64,000 nucleotides of DNA from Rhizobiales bacterium CCH3-A5. GTDB lineage: Bacteria > Pseudomonadota > Alphaproteobacteria > Rhizobiales > Beijerinckiaceae. The stretch lies in NCBI GenBank assembly GCA_001556025.1, contig LSIB01000064.1, positions 123,800 through 187,799 on the forward strand, given 5' to 3'. Both the position numbers and the translations under genes were made by a program. Shown piece by piece: positions 1 to 8,676 of the stretch. The notes beneath the pieces were generated by a model. That model worked only from the letters and a program-made list of their open reading frames with translations. It was not told the DNA's origin and did no database searches. The first letter of the stretch is position 1. Every line of letters begins with the position of its first letter.

Positions 1-651
1 GTTTTCGCCGTCGCGGGCGCTGACCGGAACGAAGGCGATCGAGGCGAAGCCGAGGCCTGCGACCGCGGTGCGGTAGTCGGCCGCGATCGCCTCGAACACG
101 GCTTCGTCGTAGCCAACCAGATCCATCTTGTTGATCGCGACCACGATATGGCGCACGCCGACCAGCGAGACGATGAAAGAGTGCCGCCGCGTCTGCGGCA
201 GGAGGCCTTTTCGCGCATCGATCAGGATGATGGCGAGATCGGCGGTCGAGGCCCCCGTCGCCATGTTGCGGGTGTACTGCTCGTGGCCGGGCGTATCGGC
301 GACGATGAAGCTGCGCTTCTCCGTCGCGAAATAGCGGTAGGCGACGTCGATGGTGATGCCCTGCTCGCGCTCGGCGGACAGCCCGTCGACCAGCAGCGCG
401 AAATCGGGCTGCGTCCCTTGCGTGCCGAATTTGCGCGAGTCTGCGTCCAGCGTGGTGAGTTGATCGTCGAGGACCGCGCCGGCCTCGTAGAGCATGCGGC
501 CGATCAGGGTCGACTTGCCGTCATCGACCGAGCCGCAGGTGATGAAGCGCAGCAGCGAGGGCTTAGCCAGCGAACCGGACTGCGTGCTGTCATTGGCGGG
601 AGTGGCAGTGGCGGCCGGCCTGGGGCGCCGGTCTTCGGCTAAGGCCGTCAT
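1..651 (-). CDS. cysN: Sulfate adenylyltransferase subunit 1 (CysN or CysNC), N-terminal part
   Basis: GTPase subunit of ATP sulfurylase, which with CysD makes adenosine phosphosulfate (APS) from ATP and sulfate in the cytoplasm. The 217 residues present begin with a Pro/Ala-rich leader of about 30 residues. A translation-factor-type GTPase domain follows: P-loop GSVDDGKS near residue 40, the REQGIT switch, DTPGH and NKMD. The frame is still open at the window edge, so whether an APS-kinase domain (CysC) is fused at the C-terminus cannot be seen. The ATG overlaps the cysD stop by one base (TGATG), which indicates translational coupling. It is the third gene of cysH-cysD-cysN. Confidence 0.95.
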   Translation of the reverse strand, partial: MTALAEDRRPRPAATATPANDSTQSGSLAKPSLLRFITCGSVDDGKSTLIGRMLYEAGAVLDDQLTTLDADSRKFGTQGTQPDFALLVDGLSAEREQGITIDVAYRYFATEKRSFIVADTPGHEQYTRNMATGASTADLAIILIDARKGLLPQTRRHSFIVSLVGVRHIVVAINKMDLVGYDEAVFEAIAADYRTAVAGLGFASIAFVPVSARDGEN

Positions 652-1553
652 CAGAAATAGCCTTCCTGCTTCTTCTGCTCCATCGAGCCCGCGCCGTCAT
701 GGTCGATGACGCGGCCCTGGCGCTCCGACGAGCGCGAGGTCCTCATCTCGGCGATGATGTCGGTGAGGTTTTGCGCATTACTTTCGACCGCCCCGGTCAG
801 CGGATAGCAGCCGAGCGTGCGGAAGCGGACCATCTTCATCTCGACGACCTCGCCCGGCAATAATTCCATGCGCTCGTCGTCGCGCATGATCCAGGCGCCG
901 TCGCGCCGCACGACCGGGCGCGGAGCGGCGAAATAGAGCGGCACGACAGGGATGTTCTCCAGCGCGATGTAGTCCCAGACGTCGCGCTCGGTCCAGTTCG
1001 AGAGCGGAAACACGCGAAAGCTCTCGCCCTTATGCTTGCGCGTGTTGAATAATGCCCAGGGCTCCGGACGCTGGTTCTTCGGGTCCCAGCGATGCTGCGC
1101 CGAGCGCAGCGAGAAGACGCGCTCCTTGGAGCGGCTCTTCTCCTCGTCGCGTCGTGCGCCGCCAAAGGCCGCGTCAAAGCCGTGCAGATCGAGCGCCTGC
1201 TTCAGGCCTTGCGTCTTCATCACATCGGTATGGATCCGCGAGCCAGAGGCGAAGGGCGAGATGCCGGCCTTCACGCCCTCCTGGTTGATATGGACGATCA
1301 GATCGAGCCCGAGCCGCGCCGCCGTCTCGTCGCGGAAAGCGATCATCTCGCGGAACTTCCAGGTCGTATCGACATGGAGCAGCGGAAACGGCGGCTTCGC
1401 CGGACAGAACGCCTTCATGACGAGGTGCAGCAGGACGGCCGAATCCTTGCCGATCGAATAGAGCAGCACCGGCCTGTCGCAGGTGGCGACGACCTCGCGG
1501 ATGATGAAGATCGCCTCGGCCTCGAGTTTCTGCAGATGGCTGAGCTGGATCAT
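651..1553 (-). CDS. cysD: Sulfate adenylyltransferase subunit 2
   Basis: Catalytic subunit of ATP sulfurylase (300 aa, the usual family length). It has the PP-loop signature YSIGKDS near residue 30 and the conserved region around [11 protein letters not shown]. The C-terminus carries the [10 protein letters not shown] segment typical of CysD. The ORF is open further upstream, but the start at 1553 is preferred because it gives the conserved [14 protein letters not shown]-terminus and a 4-base ATGA overlap with the cysH stop. It forms a heterodimer with CysN, encoded directly downstream. No anomaly was seen. Confidence 0.96.
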   Translation of the reverse strand: MIQLSHLQKLEAEAIFIIREVVATCDRPVLLYSIGKDSAVLLHLVMKAFCPAKPPFPLLHVDTTWKFREMIAFRDETAARLGLDLIVHINQEGVKAGISPFASGSRIHTDVMKTQGLKQALDLHGFDAAFGGARRDEEKSRSKERVFSLRSAQHRWDPKNQRPEPWALFNTRKHKGESFRVFPLSNWTERDVWDYIALENIPVVPLYFAAPRPVVRRDGAWIMRDDERMELLPGEVVEMKMVRFRTLGCYPLTGAVESNAQNLTDIIAEMRTSRSSERQGRVIDHDGAGSMEQKKQEGYF

Positions 1554-2338
1554 GCCTGGGCCTCCGCCAACGCAGCGCGCCCGAGCCTGCCGTCGGCTCC
1601 CACATGCAGCCCGCATTCCTTCGCCGCGTCGTCCTCCCACCACCAGCGCCCGGCCCGCTCGGGCTCGCCGGGCTGGATCGCCCGCGTGCAGGGCTGGCAG
1701 CCGATCGAGACGAAGCCGCGCTCGTGCAGCGGATTGAGTGGAACCGCGTTGGCTTTAGCGAAGGCGAGCGCGTCGTCGCGTGACCAGTCGAGCAGCGGAT
1801 TGACCTTCACCAGCCCGCGCGCGGCATCATCCTCGGTGAGGGCCGCGCCGCCCCGCGCCGCCGACTGGTCGGCCCGCAGGCCGGTGATCCAGATGTCGGC
1901 GCCGGCCAGCGCACGTCCGAGCGGCTCGACCTTGCGGATGTCGCAGCAGCCTTTTCGCGCGTCGCGCGAGCCGTAAAAGCCGTTGATGCCGTTCTGGCGC
2001 ACGAAGAGTTCGAGCGTCTCGTTGTGCGGATAGAACGGGCGGATGACGATGCCGTAGCGCTCTTCGGTCTCAGCCCAGAGGGCGTAGACCTCCGGAAACA
2101 ACCGGCCCGTGTCGAGCGTGACGAATTCGACCGGCAGCCCGGCCGCGACGAGCAGATGCGTCAGCACCTGATCCTCCAGCCCGAAGCTGGTGGTGAAGAC
2201 GATGCGGCCCGGCGCGGCGTCGCGCAGCACTTCGAGGCGGCCGGCGGCATCCGTTCCGGCGAACGCCCGCAGGAGCGTGGCGGCGTCCGGCCGGGGCGCT
2301 TTGGCGGGCCGAATGGAAGCCGAAATCCCTGCGGCCAT
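1550..2338 (-). CDS. cysH: Adenylyl-sulfate (APS/PAPS) reductase
   Basis: Reduces activated sulfate to sulfite with thioredoxin as electron donor. The protein has 262 aa. It has a PP-loop-like N-terminal region (TTSFGLEDQ near residue 50) and the paired cysteine motifs CCDIRK and CQPC that bind a 4Fe-4S cluster. The catalytic cysteine lies in a C-terminal ECGLH motif. The two Cys pairs mark the plant/bacterial APS-reductase subtype rather than the enterobacterial PAPS reductase, which lacks the cluster. As first gene of the operon it is preceded by two adjacent inverted repeats (2351-2386). It overlaps cysD by 4 bases. Confidence 0.95.
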   Translation of the reverse strand: MAAGISASIRPAKAPRPDAATLLRAFAGTDAAGRLEVLRDAAPGRIVFTTSFGLEDQVLTHLLVAAGLPVEFVTLDTGRLFPEVYALWAETEERYGIVIRPFYPHNETLELFVRQNGINGFYGSRDARKGCCDIRKVEPLGRALAGADIWITGLRADQSAARGGAALTEDDAARGLVKVNPLLDWSRDDALAFAKANAVPLNPLHERGFVSIGCQPCTRAIQPGEPERAGRWWWEDDAAKECGLHVGADGRLGRAALAEAQA

Positions 2339-2350
2339 GATCGCCTCGAA

Positions 2351-2386
2351 CGTTCGGTAAATCGAACGCTTCAGCTATATCTGAAG
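2351..2386. promoter_or_regulatory. Two adjacent inverted repeats upstream of cysH
   Basis: Two perfect 6-6-6 inverted repeats lie back to back: CGTTCG-N6-CGAACG at 2351-2368 and CTTCAG-N6-CTGAAG at 2369-2386. They begin 12 bases before the cysH start codon on the transcribed strand. The position suits an operator or a 5'-UTR structure controlling the sulfate-assimilation operon. The regulator is not identifiable; no regulator gene is adjacent. Confidence 0.5.
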
Positions 2387-2508
2387 GCCTTGATGATCAA
2401 TTCACAGCCGATAGCGTGGTTTTTCTTATTTCACCGGCGTTGGAGAACAACCTTCCAAATCGGCCCAAACGGCCGACTAGGAAGTCAGAAATCGCGCAGT
2501 CGTGCGGA

Positions 2509-3294
2509 TCAGACGCCCCGCGTAGCCCCACCGTCGATCCTGATTTTCGCGCCGGTGACGTAGCTCGCCCGCTCGCTGGCGAGGAAGGCGACGACATCGG
2601 CGAATTCCTGCGCGGTGCCGTAGCGGCCGGCGGGAATGGTGGCGCGCGAGGCCTTGGCGGCTTCCTCGGGCGTGGTGCCGGTGCGGTCGGCTGCGGCCTT
2701 GTCGAGCTGATCGACGCGCTCGGTGTGGATGCGGCCGGGCAGCACGACGTTGACGGTCACGCCCTGGCTCGCGACTTCCGCCGAGAGCGTCTTCGACCAG
2801 CCGATCACGGCCGAGCGGATGCCGTTGGAGAGCGCCAGCCGCGGGATCGGCTGCTCGACGCCCGACGAGGCTATGGTGATGATGCGGCCAAAACCGCGCT
2901 CCGTCATGCCGGGCAGCAGGCCCTGCGCCAGATGGAAGAGGTTCGCCGCCATCGCCTCGAAATGCCTGAGCCAGTCGTCGCGGCCGGCCTCGCGCGCCTC
3001 GGCGGGCGGCGGACCTCCGGAATTGCCGATCAGGATGTCGACGCCGCCGGCGTCCTTCAGAACGCCGATAAGCGAGTCGACCGAGGCGAGGTCCGACAGG
3101 TCGAGGCTGGCGGCGAAGACGCGGCCCCGCGCCTCCTCCGGGAGGTCTGACACCCAGGCGTCGGTGGCGGCGACATTGCGGGCGGCTGCGATCACGGTCG
3201 CGCCCTCGCTCGCCAATGTGCGGGCGATGGCCGCGCCGAGCCCGCGGCTCGCGCCGAGGACCAGAGCGCGCTTGTTGTGAAGACCGAGATCCAT
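2509..3294 (-). CDS. SDR-family oxidoreductase-like protein lacking YxxxK
   Basis: Rossmann-fold protein of 261 aa resembling 3-oxoacyl-ACP reductases. It shows the dinucleotide-binding motif GASRGLG near residue 15, the structural NSGG motif in place of NNAG, the IASSG serine strand, and the C-terminal segment [11 protein letters not shown]. In the active-site helix the usual YxxxK is replaced by SxxxR (SNGIR), as I recall for one BKR-like SDR subgroup. Classical dehydrogenase chemistry is therefore uncertain. The start at 3294 is chosen over an open upstream extension because it begins the domain directly ([11 protein letters not shown]). It is a single gene, and its substrate is unknown. 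Confidence 0.85.
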   Translation of the reverse strand: MDLGLHNKRALVLGASRGLGAAIARTLASEGATVIAAARNVAATDAWVSDLPEEARGRVFAASLDLSDLASVDSLIGVLKDAGGVDILIGNSGGPPPAEAREAGRDDWLRHFEAMAANLFHLAQGLLPGMTERGFGRIITIASSGVEQPIPRLALSNGIRSAVIGWSKTLSAEVASQGVTVNVVLPGRIHTERVDQLDKAAADRTGTTPEEAAKASRATIPAGRYGTAQEFADVVAFLASERASYVTGAKIRIDGGATRGV

Positions 3295-3558
3295 GCCTGC
3301 TCCGTTGCGGCTCGACAGCGGCGAGCGCCGCGCGACCCGCTGATAGCGGCTTGGGCGCATTGAGGGAACGGTCTTTCGTCCGGGCCTGGCATGCGGCGCA
3401 CGATCCGGTCGCGCGCGGCGGCTGTCACCGCGGGAACAGCCGGGCTGGGGCTGGGGCGCTACGGTCGGACATCAGATCAACTTAGCGACACCCGGCGGCC
3501 GGGGCCTCGCCTCACCCGTCGATGCCCGGCGCCGCGCGACCACGGAAGGGGAATCGTC

Positions 3559-4380
3559 ATGCCGTTTCAATGGAGCCGCGACCTGAGAAACCTGACGCCG
3601 GACGCGTCGGCGACGCCCCTGACGAGACGATTCCAGACCTTCACCATCGACCAGGCCTCGATCTTCGCCTTTCGCGAGGAAACCTTCGGCAACCCCACGC
3701 CCGGGACGCCTGCGGTCGCCGTCGCCGCCGCTCCGGCCGGGGCATGGAGCGCCGCTCGGCCATCCCCTCAGGCGAGACGCCCGCGGCCGCTGCCGCAACT
3801 GCCGACTGCCCGCAAGATCGGCTTCACCGGCGTCGTCGATCTCGTGCAAGGGCGTATACACCTCTGCCCGCTCGTCGAGGCGCGGGGCATGGCGCGCTAT
3901 CGCGGCCTCGACCGCTACGGCCAGACGAACATGGTCCCGATCGACCATTATGCCGGGCAGGCCATGCAGACCGCGTTCGGCGCGGCGGTCGCCGCGAACA
4001 TCGCGGCCGGCACGGCGGCCGATTCCCGGGTGCGCATTGCGCTCGGCCGGCCGGGAGCGCTCGCCGGTACGCACCGCATTCCCGGCACGCGAGCGAACAG
4101 CCAGGACGACCGGGCCCGCACCTTCGACGCCGGCATGAACGACCCGAATTTCCTCCACAGGAACTACTGGGACTCGGCCGGACATCAGCAACTCGTCCAA
4201 CGCCTCCGGCTCGTGAAGGACAATTGCGCCGGCTTCGCCATCGTAAAGAACGGCATCGGGCCGAGCCATCACGAGTTGCTTTTCGTCTCTCGGCTCAACA
4301 CCCCGCATTTCGGCGCGCGCGGCGTTTCGACCCAGATGAGCCTCGCCATCCTGCACAGCTTCATGCAGAGCATTCCCTGA
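3559..4380 (+). CDS. Hypothetical protein, unrecognised family
   Basis: A 273-aa protein whose ATG follows a GAAGGGG ribosome-binding site with suitable spacing. The frame is open further upstream, but without a comparable site. There is no signal peptide or membrane segment. A Pro/Ala/Arg-rich linker lies at about residues 45-80. The remainder looks globular, with motifs such as HLCPLVEARG, RGLDRYGQTN and an aromatic/His-rich stretch (NDPNFLHRNYWDSAGHQQ). I do not recognise a family. It stands alone, divergent from the SDR gene, with the vanA-like promoter directly downstream. It could be a lineage-specific or horizontally acquired gene. Confidence 0.6.
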   Translation: MPFQWSRDLRNLTPDASATPLTRRFQTFTIDQASIFAFREETFGNPTPGTPAVAVAAAPAGAWSAARPSPQARRPRPLPQLPTARKIGFTGVVDLVQGRIHLCPLVEARGMARYRGLDRYGQTNMVPIDHYAGQAMQTAFGAAVAANIAAGTAADSRVRIALGRPGALAGTHRIPGTRANSQDDRARTFDAGMNDPNFLHRNYWDSAGHQQLVQRLRLVKDNCAGFAIVKNGIGPSHHELLFVSRLNTPHFGARGVSTQMSLAILHSFMQSIP

Positions 4381-4396
4381 AGCTTGGCACGGCATG

Positions 4397-4476
4397 GTAT
4401 ACCGAAACCCGCATTTGCTGCGCCGCAGCGACGATTTAATTTGACGATTTCGATTATCGCAGCATTCTCTGTATAC
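4397..4476. promoter_or_regulatory. Duplicated GTATACCGAA operator-like boxes before the vanA-like gene
   Basis: The 10-mer GTATACCGAA occurs twice, at 4397-4406 and 4471-4480, each with a palindromic GTATAC core. The cores are 74 bp apart, close to seven helical turns. A possible -35 (TTGACG, 4441-4446) lies between them, so the second box would overlap the transcription start. TNGTATACNA-like cores are typical of FadR/FCD-type GntR regulators, and such a regulator is encoded by the second gene of this operon (5554-6318). A looping repressor arrangement is inferred. Confidence 0.55.
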
Positions 4477-4494
4477 CGAACGGAGGATCAAGCC

Positions 4495-5550
4495 ATGGCC
4501 GACGCGCCCCGCTTCCCGATGAACGCGTGGTATGCCGCCGCCTGGGACGTCGAGATCAGGCGGGCGCTGTTCCCGCGCACCATCGCCGGCCGGCATATCG
4601 TGTTCTACCGCAAGGGCGACGGCGCGGTAGCGGCGCTGGAGGATGCCTGCTGGCACCGGCTGGTGCCGCTCTCGCGCGGCCGGCTCGACGGAGACACCGT
4701 CATCTGCGGCTATCACGGCCTGGCCTATAACGCGCAGGGCCGCTGCACCTTCATGCCCTCGCAGGAGACGATCAACCCGTCGGCCTGCGTGCGCGCCTAC
4801 CCCGTCGCAGAGAAGCATCGTTTCATCTGGGTCTGGCCGGGCGATCCGGCGCTCGCCGATCCCGCCCTGATCCCCGATCTGCACTGGAACCAGGATCCCG
4901 ACTGGGCCGGCGACGGCGGCACCATCCACGTCAAATGCGACTACCGGCTCGTGCTCGACAATCTGATGGACCTGACCCACGAGACCTATGTCCACGGCTC
5001 CAGCATCGGCAACAGCGCGGTCGCCGAGGCTCCGTTCGAGACGACCCATGGCGAGCGCACCGTCACGGTGACGCGCTGGATGGAGGGCATCGAGCCGCCG
5101 CCCTTCTGGGCCGCGCAGCTCGGCAAGCCCGGTCCGGTCGACCGCTGGCAGATCATCCGCTTCGAGCAGCCCTGCACCATCGCGATCGATGTCGGCGTCG
5201 CGCCCGCCGGCACGGGCGCGCCGGGCGGCGACCGTTCGCAGGGCGTCAACGGCTATGTGCTCAACACGATCACGCCCGAAACCGACGGGACCTGCCATTA
5301 CTTCTGGGCCTTCGCCCGCAATTACCGGCTCGCCGACCAGGCGTTGACCACGCAATTGCGCGAGGGCGTCTCCAGCATCTTCAAGGAAGACGAAGAAATT
5401 CTGGAAGCGCAGCAGATCGCGATGGAGGCCAATCCGGGCCGCGTCTTCTACAACCTCAACATCGATTCGGGCTCGATGTGGGCGCGCCGGCTGATCGAGC
5501 GGGCGATCGCCGCCGAGGCCTCCCCGAGCCAACTCCAGGCGGCGGAGTAG
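4495..5550 (+). CDS. vanA: VanA-like Rieske oxygenase (aromatic O-demethylase, oxygenase subunit)
   Basis: Terminal oxygenase of 351 aa of the vanillate O-demethylase type, which removes methoxy-methyl groups as formaldehyde using electrons from a VanB reductase. The Rieske 2Fe-2S ligands are CWH near residue 50 and CGYH about 18 residues later. The mononuclear-iron motif DNLMDLTHETYVH follows near residue 160. The C-terminal ITPETDG and YFWAFARN region matches VanA. In the Rieske motif the usual CPHRGAPLS reads CWHRLVPLS, so the substrate may be a methoxylated compound other than vanillate. A GGAGG site precedes the ATG. It is first in a co-directional operon with a GntR gene and vanB. Confidence 0.85.
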   Translation: MADAPRFPMNAWYAAAWDVEIRRALFPRTIAGRHIVFYRKGDGAVAALEDACWHRLVPLSRGRLDGDTVICGYHGLAYNAQGRCTFMPSQETINPSACVRAYPVAEKHRFIWVWPGDPALADPALIPDLHWNQDPDWAGDGGTIHVKCDYRLVLDNLMDLTHETYVHGSSIGNSAVAEAPFETTHGERTVTVTRWMEGIEPPPFWAAQLGKPGPVDRWQIIRFEQPCTIAIDVGVAPAGTGAPGGDRSQGVNGYVLNTITPETDGTCHYFWAFARNYRLADQALTTQLREGVSSIFKEDEEILEAQQIAMEANPGRVFYNLNIDSGSMWARRLIERAIAAEASPSQLQAAE

Positions 5551-5553
5551 GCC

Positions 5554-6318
5554 ATGTCGTTCACGTTAGACCGTGATGCCGACAAGAGCGGCTCGCAGAC
5601 CGTCAAGGCGCAGCTCGCTCTGCGCGAACTGGTGCTGAGTGGCGCGGTCTCGTCCGGCGAGCGCCTGACCGAGCAGGGCATGGTCGAGCGGCTCGGGGTC
5701 TCGCGAACGCCGATCCGCGCCGCGCTCCTGCTGCTGGCAGAGGAAGGCCTGCTTGAGCCGCTGCCGAATGGCGGGTTTTCGGCGCGTGCCTTCAGCGAGC
5801 GCGAGGTGCTGGATTCGATCGAGATGCGCGGCACGCTGGAGGGTCTGGCGGCGCGGCTCGCAGCCGAGCGCGGACCCAGTCCCCATGCGCTCGAACAGAT
5901 CAGGCTTGGGCTCGACCGGATCGACGCCGTCGTCGAGCAGGCGACGACTTCGCTCGCAGCCTTCTCGGCCTATGTCGATCTCAACGCCGCCTTCCATCGT
6001 CAGGTCATCGCGCTGGCCGGCAGCGGCACGCTTGAGCGGCAGATCGAGCGGGTGATGACCCTGCCATTCGCCTCGCCCAGCGCTTTCGTGATGGCGCAGG
6101 CCGACATGCCCGGAGCCGGCACCGTGCTGATCGTGGCGCAGGACCAGCATCGCTGCATCCTGGAAGCGCTCGCGGCGCATGAGGGCGCGCGCGCCGAACA
6201 GGTGATGCGCGAGCATTCGCGGCTGGCCGGCCGCAATCTCAGCCGGGCCCTGCGTCACCGCGAGGCGCTGGCGCTGGTGCCGGGCGCGGCGCTGATCCGC
6301 ACCTTGCTCGACGTCTGA
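5554..6318 (+). CDS. GntR-family (FCD domain) transcriptional regulator, VanR-like
   Basis: A 254-aa regulator. An N-terminal winged helix (about residues 15-80, with ERLTEQGMVERLGVSRTPIR) is followed by an all-helical FCD ligand-binding domain with conserved Asp/His metal-site positions (for example DLNAAFHRQV and EHSRL). The ATG lies three bases after the vanA stop and the stop abuts the vanB start, so the regulator is embedded between oxygenase and reductase. It probably represses the operon through the two GTATACCGAA boxes upstream of vanA and is released by the aromatic substrate or product. That assignment is inferred from position only. Confidence 0.88.
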   Translation: MSFTLDRDADKSGSQTVKAQLALRELVLSGAVSSGERLTEQGMVERLGVSRTPIRAALLLLAEEGLLEPLPNGGFSARAFSEREVLDSIEMRGTLEGLAARLAAERGPSPHALEQIRLGLDRIDAVVEQATTSLAAFSAYVDLNAAFHRQVIALAGSGTLERQIERVMTLPFASPSAFVMAQADMPGAGTVLIVAQDQHRCILEALAAHEGARAEQVMREHSRLAGRNLSRALRHREALALVPGAALIRTLLDV

Positions 6319-7305
6319 GTGGCGGGACCGATGCGCTTCGCGACGATCTGGGGAGAGGCGGAGATCACGGCGGTGACCGACGTCGCCGAGGGCATCCGCG
6401 AAGTCGCGCTCGCCCCGCTCGGCCGACCCGTCGCGCGCTTCCGCACCGGCGCGCATCTCGATGTCGCGCTCGTCATCGGCGAGCGGCCCGACACCCGCTC
6501 CTATTCGCTGGTCGGCCGGCCGGGCGAGCCCTGCTACCGCATCGCGGTCAAGCGCCGCGCCGACGGTCGCGGCGGCTCGCAGGCGATGTGGCGCATGCAG
6601 CGCGGCGCGCGTCTGAGCATCTCCGAGCCGATTGACAACTTCTCGGTCGAGCCTGGCCGGAGCGCCTATCTGCTGGTCGCCGGCGGCATCGGCATCACGC
6701 CGCTGGTGGGCATGGCCGAGGAGCTTGTCGCGCGCGGCGCGGATGTCCGCCTGCTGCATGCGGTCCGCTATCCGCAGGAGGCCGCCTATGCGCAGCGGCT
6801 GAGCGCCTGCCTCGGCGCGCGCTACCGGCTCCACGCCTCGGTGCAGGGCGACCGGCTCGATCTGGCGGAGGCCTTCGCCGGACTTGCGCCCGGCGGACTT
6901 GCAGCAATCTGCGGGCCGATGCCGATGCTGGACGCCGCCAGACGGACATGGGCGGCGCAAGGCCGCCCCGCCGCCGATCTGCGCTGGGAAACCTTCGGCT
7001 CCAGCGGCAATCTCTCGACCGAACCCTTTTTGGTGAAACTGCCGCGCTTCGGCCGCGAGATCGCAGTGCCGGCCTCGCGCAGTCTTCTGGAAGCGCTCGA
7101 AGAGGCCGGGCTCGACGTGATCTCGGATTGCCGTCGCGGCGAATGCGGGCTCTGCGCGGTCGATGTCCTGGCCTGCGACGGCGAGATCGACCATCGCGAC
7201 GTGTTCTTCAGCGCGCATCAGAAGGGGGAGAACCGCAAGCTCTGCGCCTGCGTCTCGCGGGCGCATGGCACGCTGACCATCGACACCGCCTATCGACCCG
7301 ATTGA
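6319..7305 (+). CDS. vanB: VanB-like oxidoreductase (reductase subunit of O-demethylase)
   Basis: A 328-aa phthalate-dioxygenase-reductase-type electron transfer protein. The N-terminal flavin-binding barrel contains RSYSLVG near residue 60. An NAD-binding domain carries VAGGIGITPL near residue 120. The C-terminal plant-type 2Fe-2S ferredoxin has ligands CRRGECGLC and a distal Cys in KLCAC. It passes electrons from NADH to the VanA-like Rieske protein. The GTG at 6319 abuts the regulator stop; an ATG at 6331 is the alternative start. It is third in the operon. Confidence 0.9.
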   Translation: MAGPMRFATIWGEAEITAVTDVAEGIREVALAPLGRPVARFRTGAHLDVALVIGERPDTRSYSLVGRPGEPCYRIAVKRRADGRGGSQAMWRMQRGARLSISEPIDNFSVEPGRSAYLLVAGGIGITPLVGMAEELVARGADVRLLHAVRYPQEAAYAQRLSACLGARYRLHASVQGDRLDLAEAFAGLAPGGLAAICGPMPMLDAARRTWAAQGRPAADLRWETFGSSGNLSTEPFLVKLPRFGREIAVPASRSLLEALEEAGLDVISDCRRGECGLCAVDVLACDGEIDHRDVFFSAHQKGENRKLCACVSRAHGTLTIDTAYRPD

Positions 7306-7315
7306 CAGCAAAGGT

Positions 7316-7364
7316 CGCACAGCGAAAACTGTGCGAATTCAGAATAATAGTGCGATAATCGCAC
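7316..7364. promoter_or_regulatory. Two GTGCG-type inverted repeats upstream of the liv-type operon
   Basis: CGCACA-N8-TGTGCG (7316-7335) and the perfect 15-base palindrome GTGCGATAATCGCAC (7350-7364) share the GTGCG/CGCAC half-site. Their centres are about 31.5 bp apart, three helical turns. They lie just before the ribosome-binding site (GGGAGG) of the substrate-binding protein gene. This fits a dimer-of-dimers operator controlling the transporter independently of the vanA promoter. The cognate regulator is not evident. Confidence 0.55.
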
Positions 7365-7380
7365 ATTTTGGGAGGTTACC

Positions 7381-8580
7381 ATGACGAAGACGACAACAGC
7401 GATTTCGCGCCGCACCGCGCTCTCCATCGGCGGCTCGGCCCTTGCGCTCGGTCTCGCAGGAATGCCGGCGCAGGCGCAGCAGGTGGTCAAGGTCGGGCTG
7501 ATCCTGCCGATGACCGGACCCTTCGCCTCGACCGGCCGGCAGATCGAGGCCGCCGCCAAGCTCTACATGGCCCAGAAGGGCGCCAGCGTCGCCGGCAAGA
7601 CGCTCGAGCTCGTGGTCAAGGACGACACCGGCACGCCTGACGTGACCCGCCGCATCGCCCAGGAGTTGATCCTCAACGACAAGGTCAGCGTCATCGCCGG
7701 CTTCGGCCTGACGCCGCTCGCCATGTCGACCGCGCCGATCGCGACTCAGGCCAAGGTGCCGATGGTGGTGATGGCGGCGGGAACCTCGATCATCACCGAC
7801 GCCTCGCCCTTCATCGCCCGGACGAGCTTCACGCAAGCGCAGTCGGCCGCGACGATGGGCAACTGGGCGGCGAAGAACGGCGTCAAGAAGGTCGTGAGCC
7901 TCGTCTCCGACTATGCGCCCGGCCATGACAGCGAAAAGTTCTTCGCCGAGGCCTTCAAGGCCGATGGCGGCGAGGTCGTCCAGTCGCTGCGGGTGCCGCT
8001 GCAGAACCCCGATTTCGCGCCGTTTCTCCAGCGCGTGAAGGACGCTGCCCCCGACGCGCTCTTCGTCTTCGTGCCGTCTGGCGTCGGCGCGGTGCTGATG
8101 AAGCAGTTCATCGAGCGCGGGCTCGACAAATCCGGCATCAGGCTGATCGGCCCCGGCGATATCACCGATGACGACGTGCTCAACGGCTTCGGCGATGCAG
8201 CCGTCGGCACGATCACGGCGCATCTCTATTCGGCCGCCCATCCGAGCGCGCTGAACAAGGCCTATGTCGAGGCCTTCAAAAAGGCCAACAACAACATGCG
8301 CCCGAACTTCATGTCTGTGGGCGGCTATGACGGCATGCACCTGATCTACGAGGCGCTGAAGAAGACCAATGGCGCGACCGACGGCGCCGGCCTCGTCGAG
8401 GCGATGAAGGGCATGGCCTGGGAGAGCCCGCGCGGGCCGATCTCGATCGACGCCGCGACCCGCGAAATCGTCCAGAACATCTATATCCGCAAGGTCGAGA
8501 AGGTCGACGGCGAACTTTACAACGTCGAGTTCGCGACCGTCGAGAACGTCAAAGATCCGGTGAAGGCCGGCCGCAAGTAG
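7381..8580 (+). CDS. ABC transporter substrate-binding protein, branched-chain amino acid (LivJ) type
   Basis: Periplasmic type-I binding protein of 399 aa. The N-terminus has a twin-arginine-like signal (SRRTAL, then a hydrophobic run to AQAQQ near residue 33), so export may be by Tat. The start of the mature protein (VKVGLILPMTGPFASTG) and the YDGMHLIYEALKK region are typical of Peripla_BP_6 proteins. Many members bind aromatic or aliphatic acids rather than amino acids. Its place behind vanAB suggests a methoxylated aromatic ligand, which is inference. It has its own operator region upstream, and a 13-bp hairpin separates it from the permease genes. Confidence 0.88.
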   Translation: MTKTTTAISRRTALSIGGSALALGLAGMPAQAQQVVKVGLILPMTGPFASTGRQIEAAAKLYMAQKGASVAGKTLELVVKDDTGTPDVTRRIAQELILNDKVSVIAGFGLTPLAMSTAPIATQAKVPMVVMAAGTSIITDASPFIARTSFTQAQSAATMGNWAAKNGVKKVVSLVSDYAPGHDSEKFFAEAFKADGGEVVQSLRVPLQNPDFAPFLQRVKDAAPDALFVFVPSGVGAVLMKQFIERGLDKSGIRLIGPGDITDDDVLNGFGDAAVGTITAHLYSAAHPSALNKAYVEAFKKANNNMRPNFMSVGGYDGMHLIYEALKKTNGATDGAGLVEAMKGMAWESPRGPISIDAATREIVQNIYIRKVEKVDGELYNVEFATVENVKDPVKAGRK

Positions 8581-8604
8581 CGGCCCGCTTCGGATTCGAC
8601 GACC

Positions 8605-8636
8605 CCGATCGAAGCCGGGCCGCCGGCTTCGATCGG
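8605..8636 (+). terminator. Intercistronic 13-bp hairpin after the binding-protein gene
   Basis: A perfect 13-base-pair stem (8605-8617 paired with 8624-8636) with a 6-base loop and no T-tract follows the binding-protein stop. In transporter operons such a hairpin usually stabilises the upstream mRNA or partly terminates transcription. The effect is more binding protein than permease. Confidence 0.6.
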
Positions 8637-8676
8637 AATCTCCTCTCCTCGCCTCGCCTACGGGACCTCGCCCCTC

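Noticed and set aside
5566..7320. 584-codon minus-strand frame across the GntR and VanB genes
   Set aside because: It is antisense to two genes with clear domains and has a biased composition.
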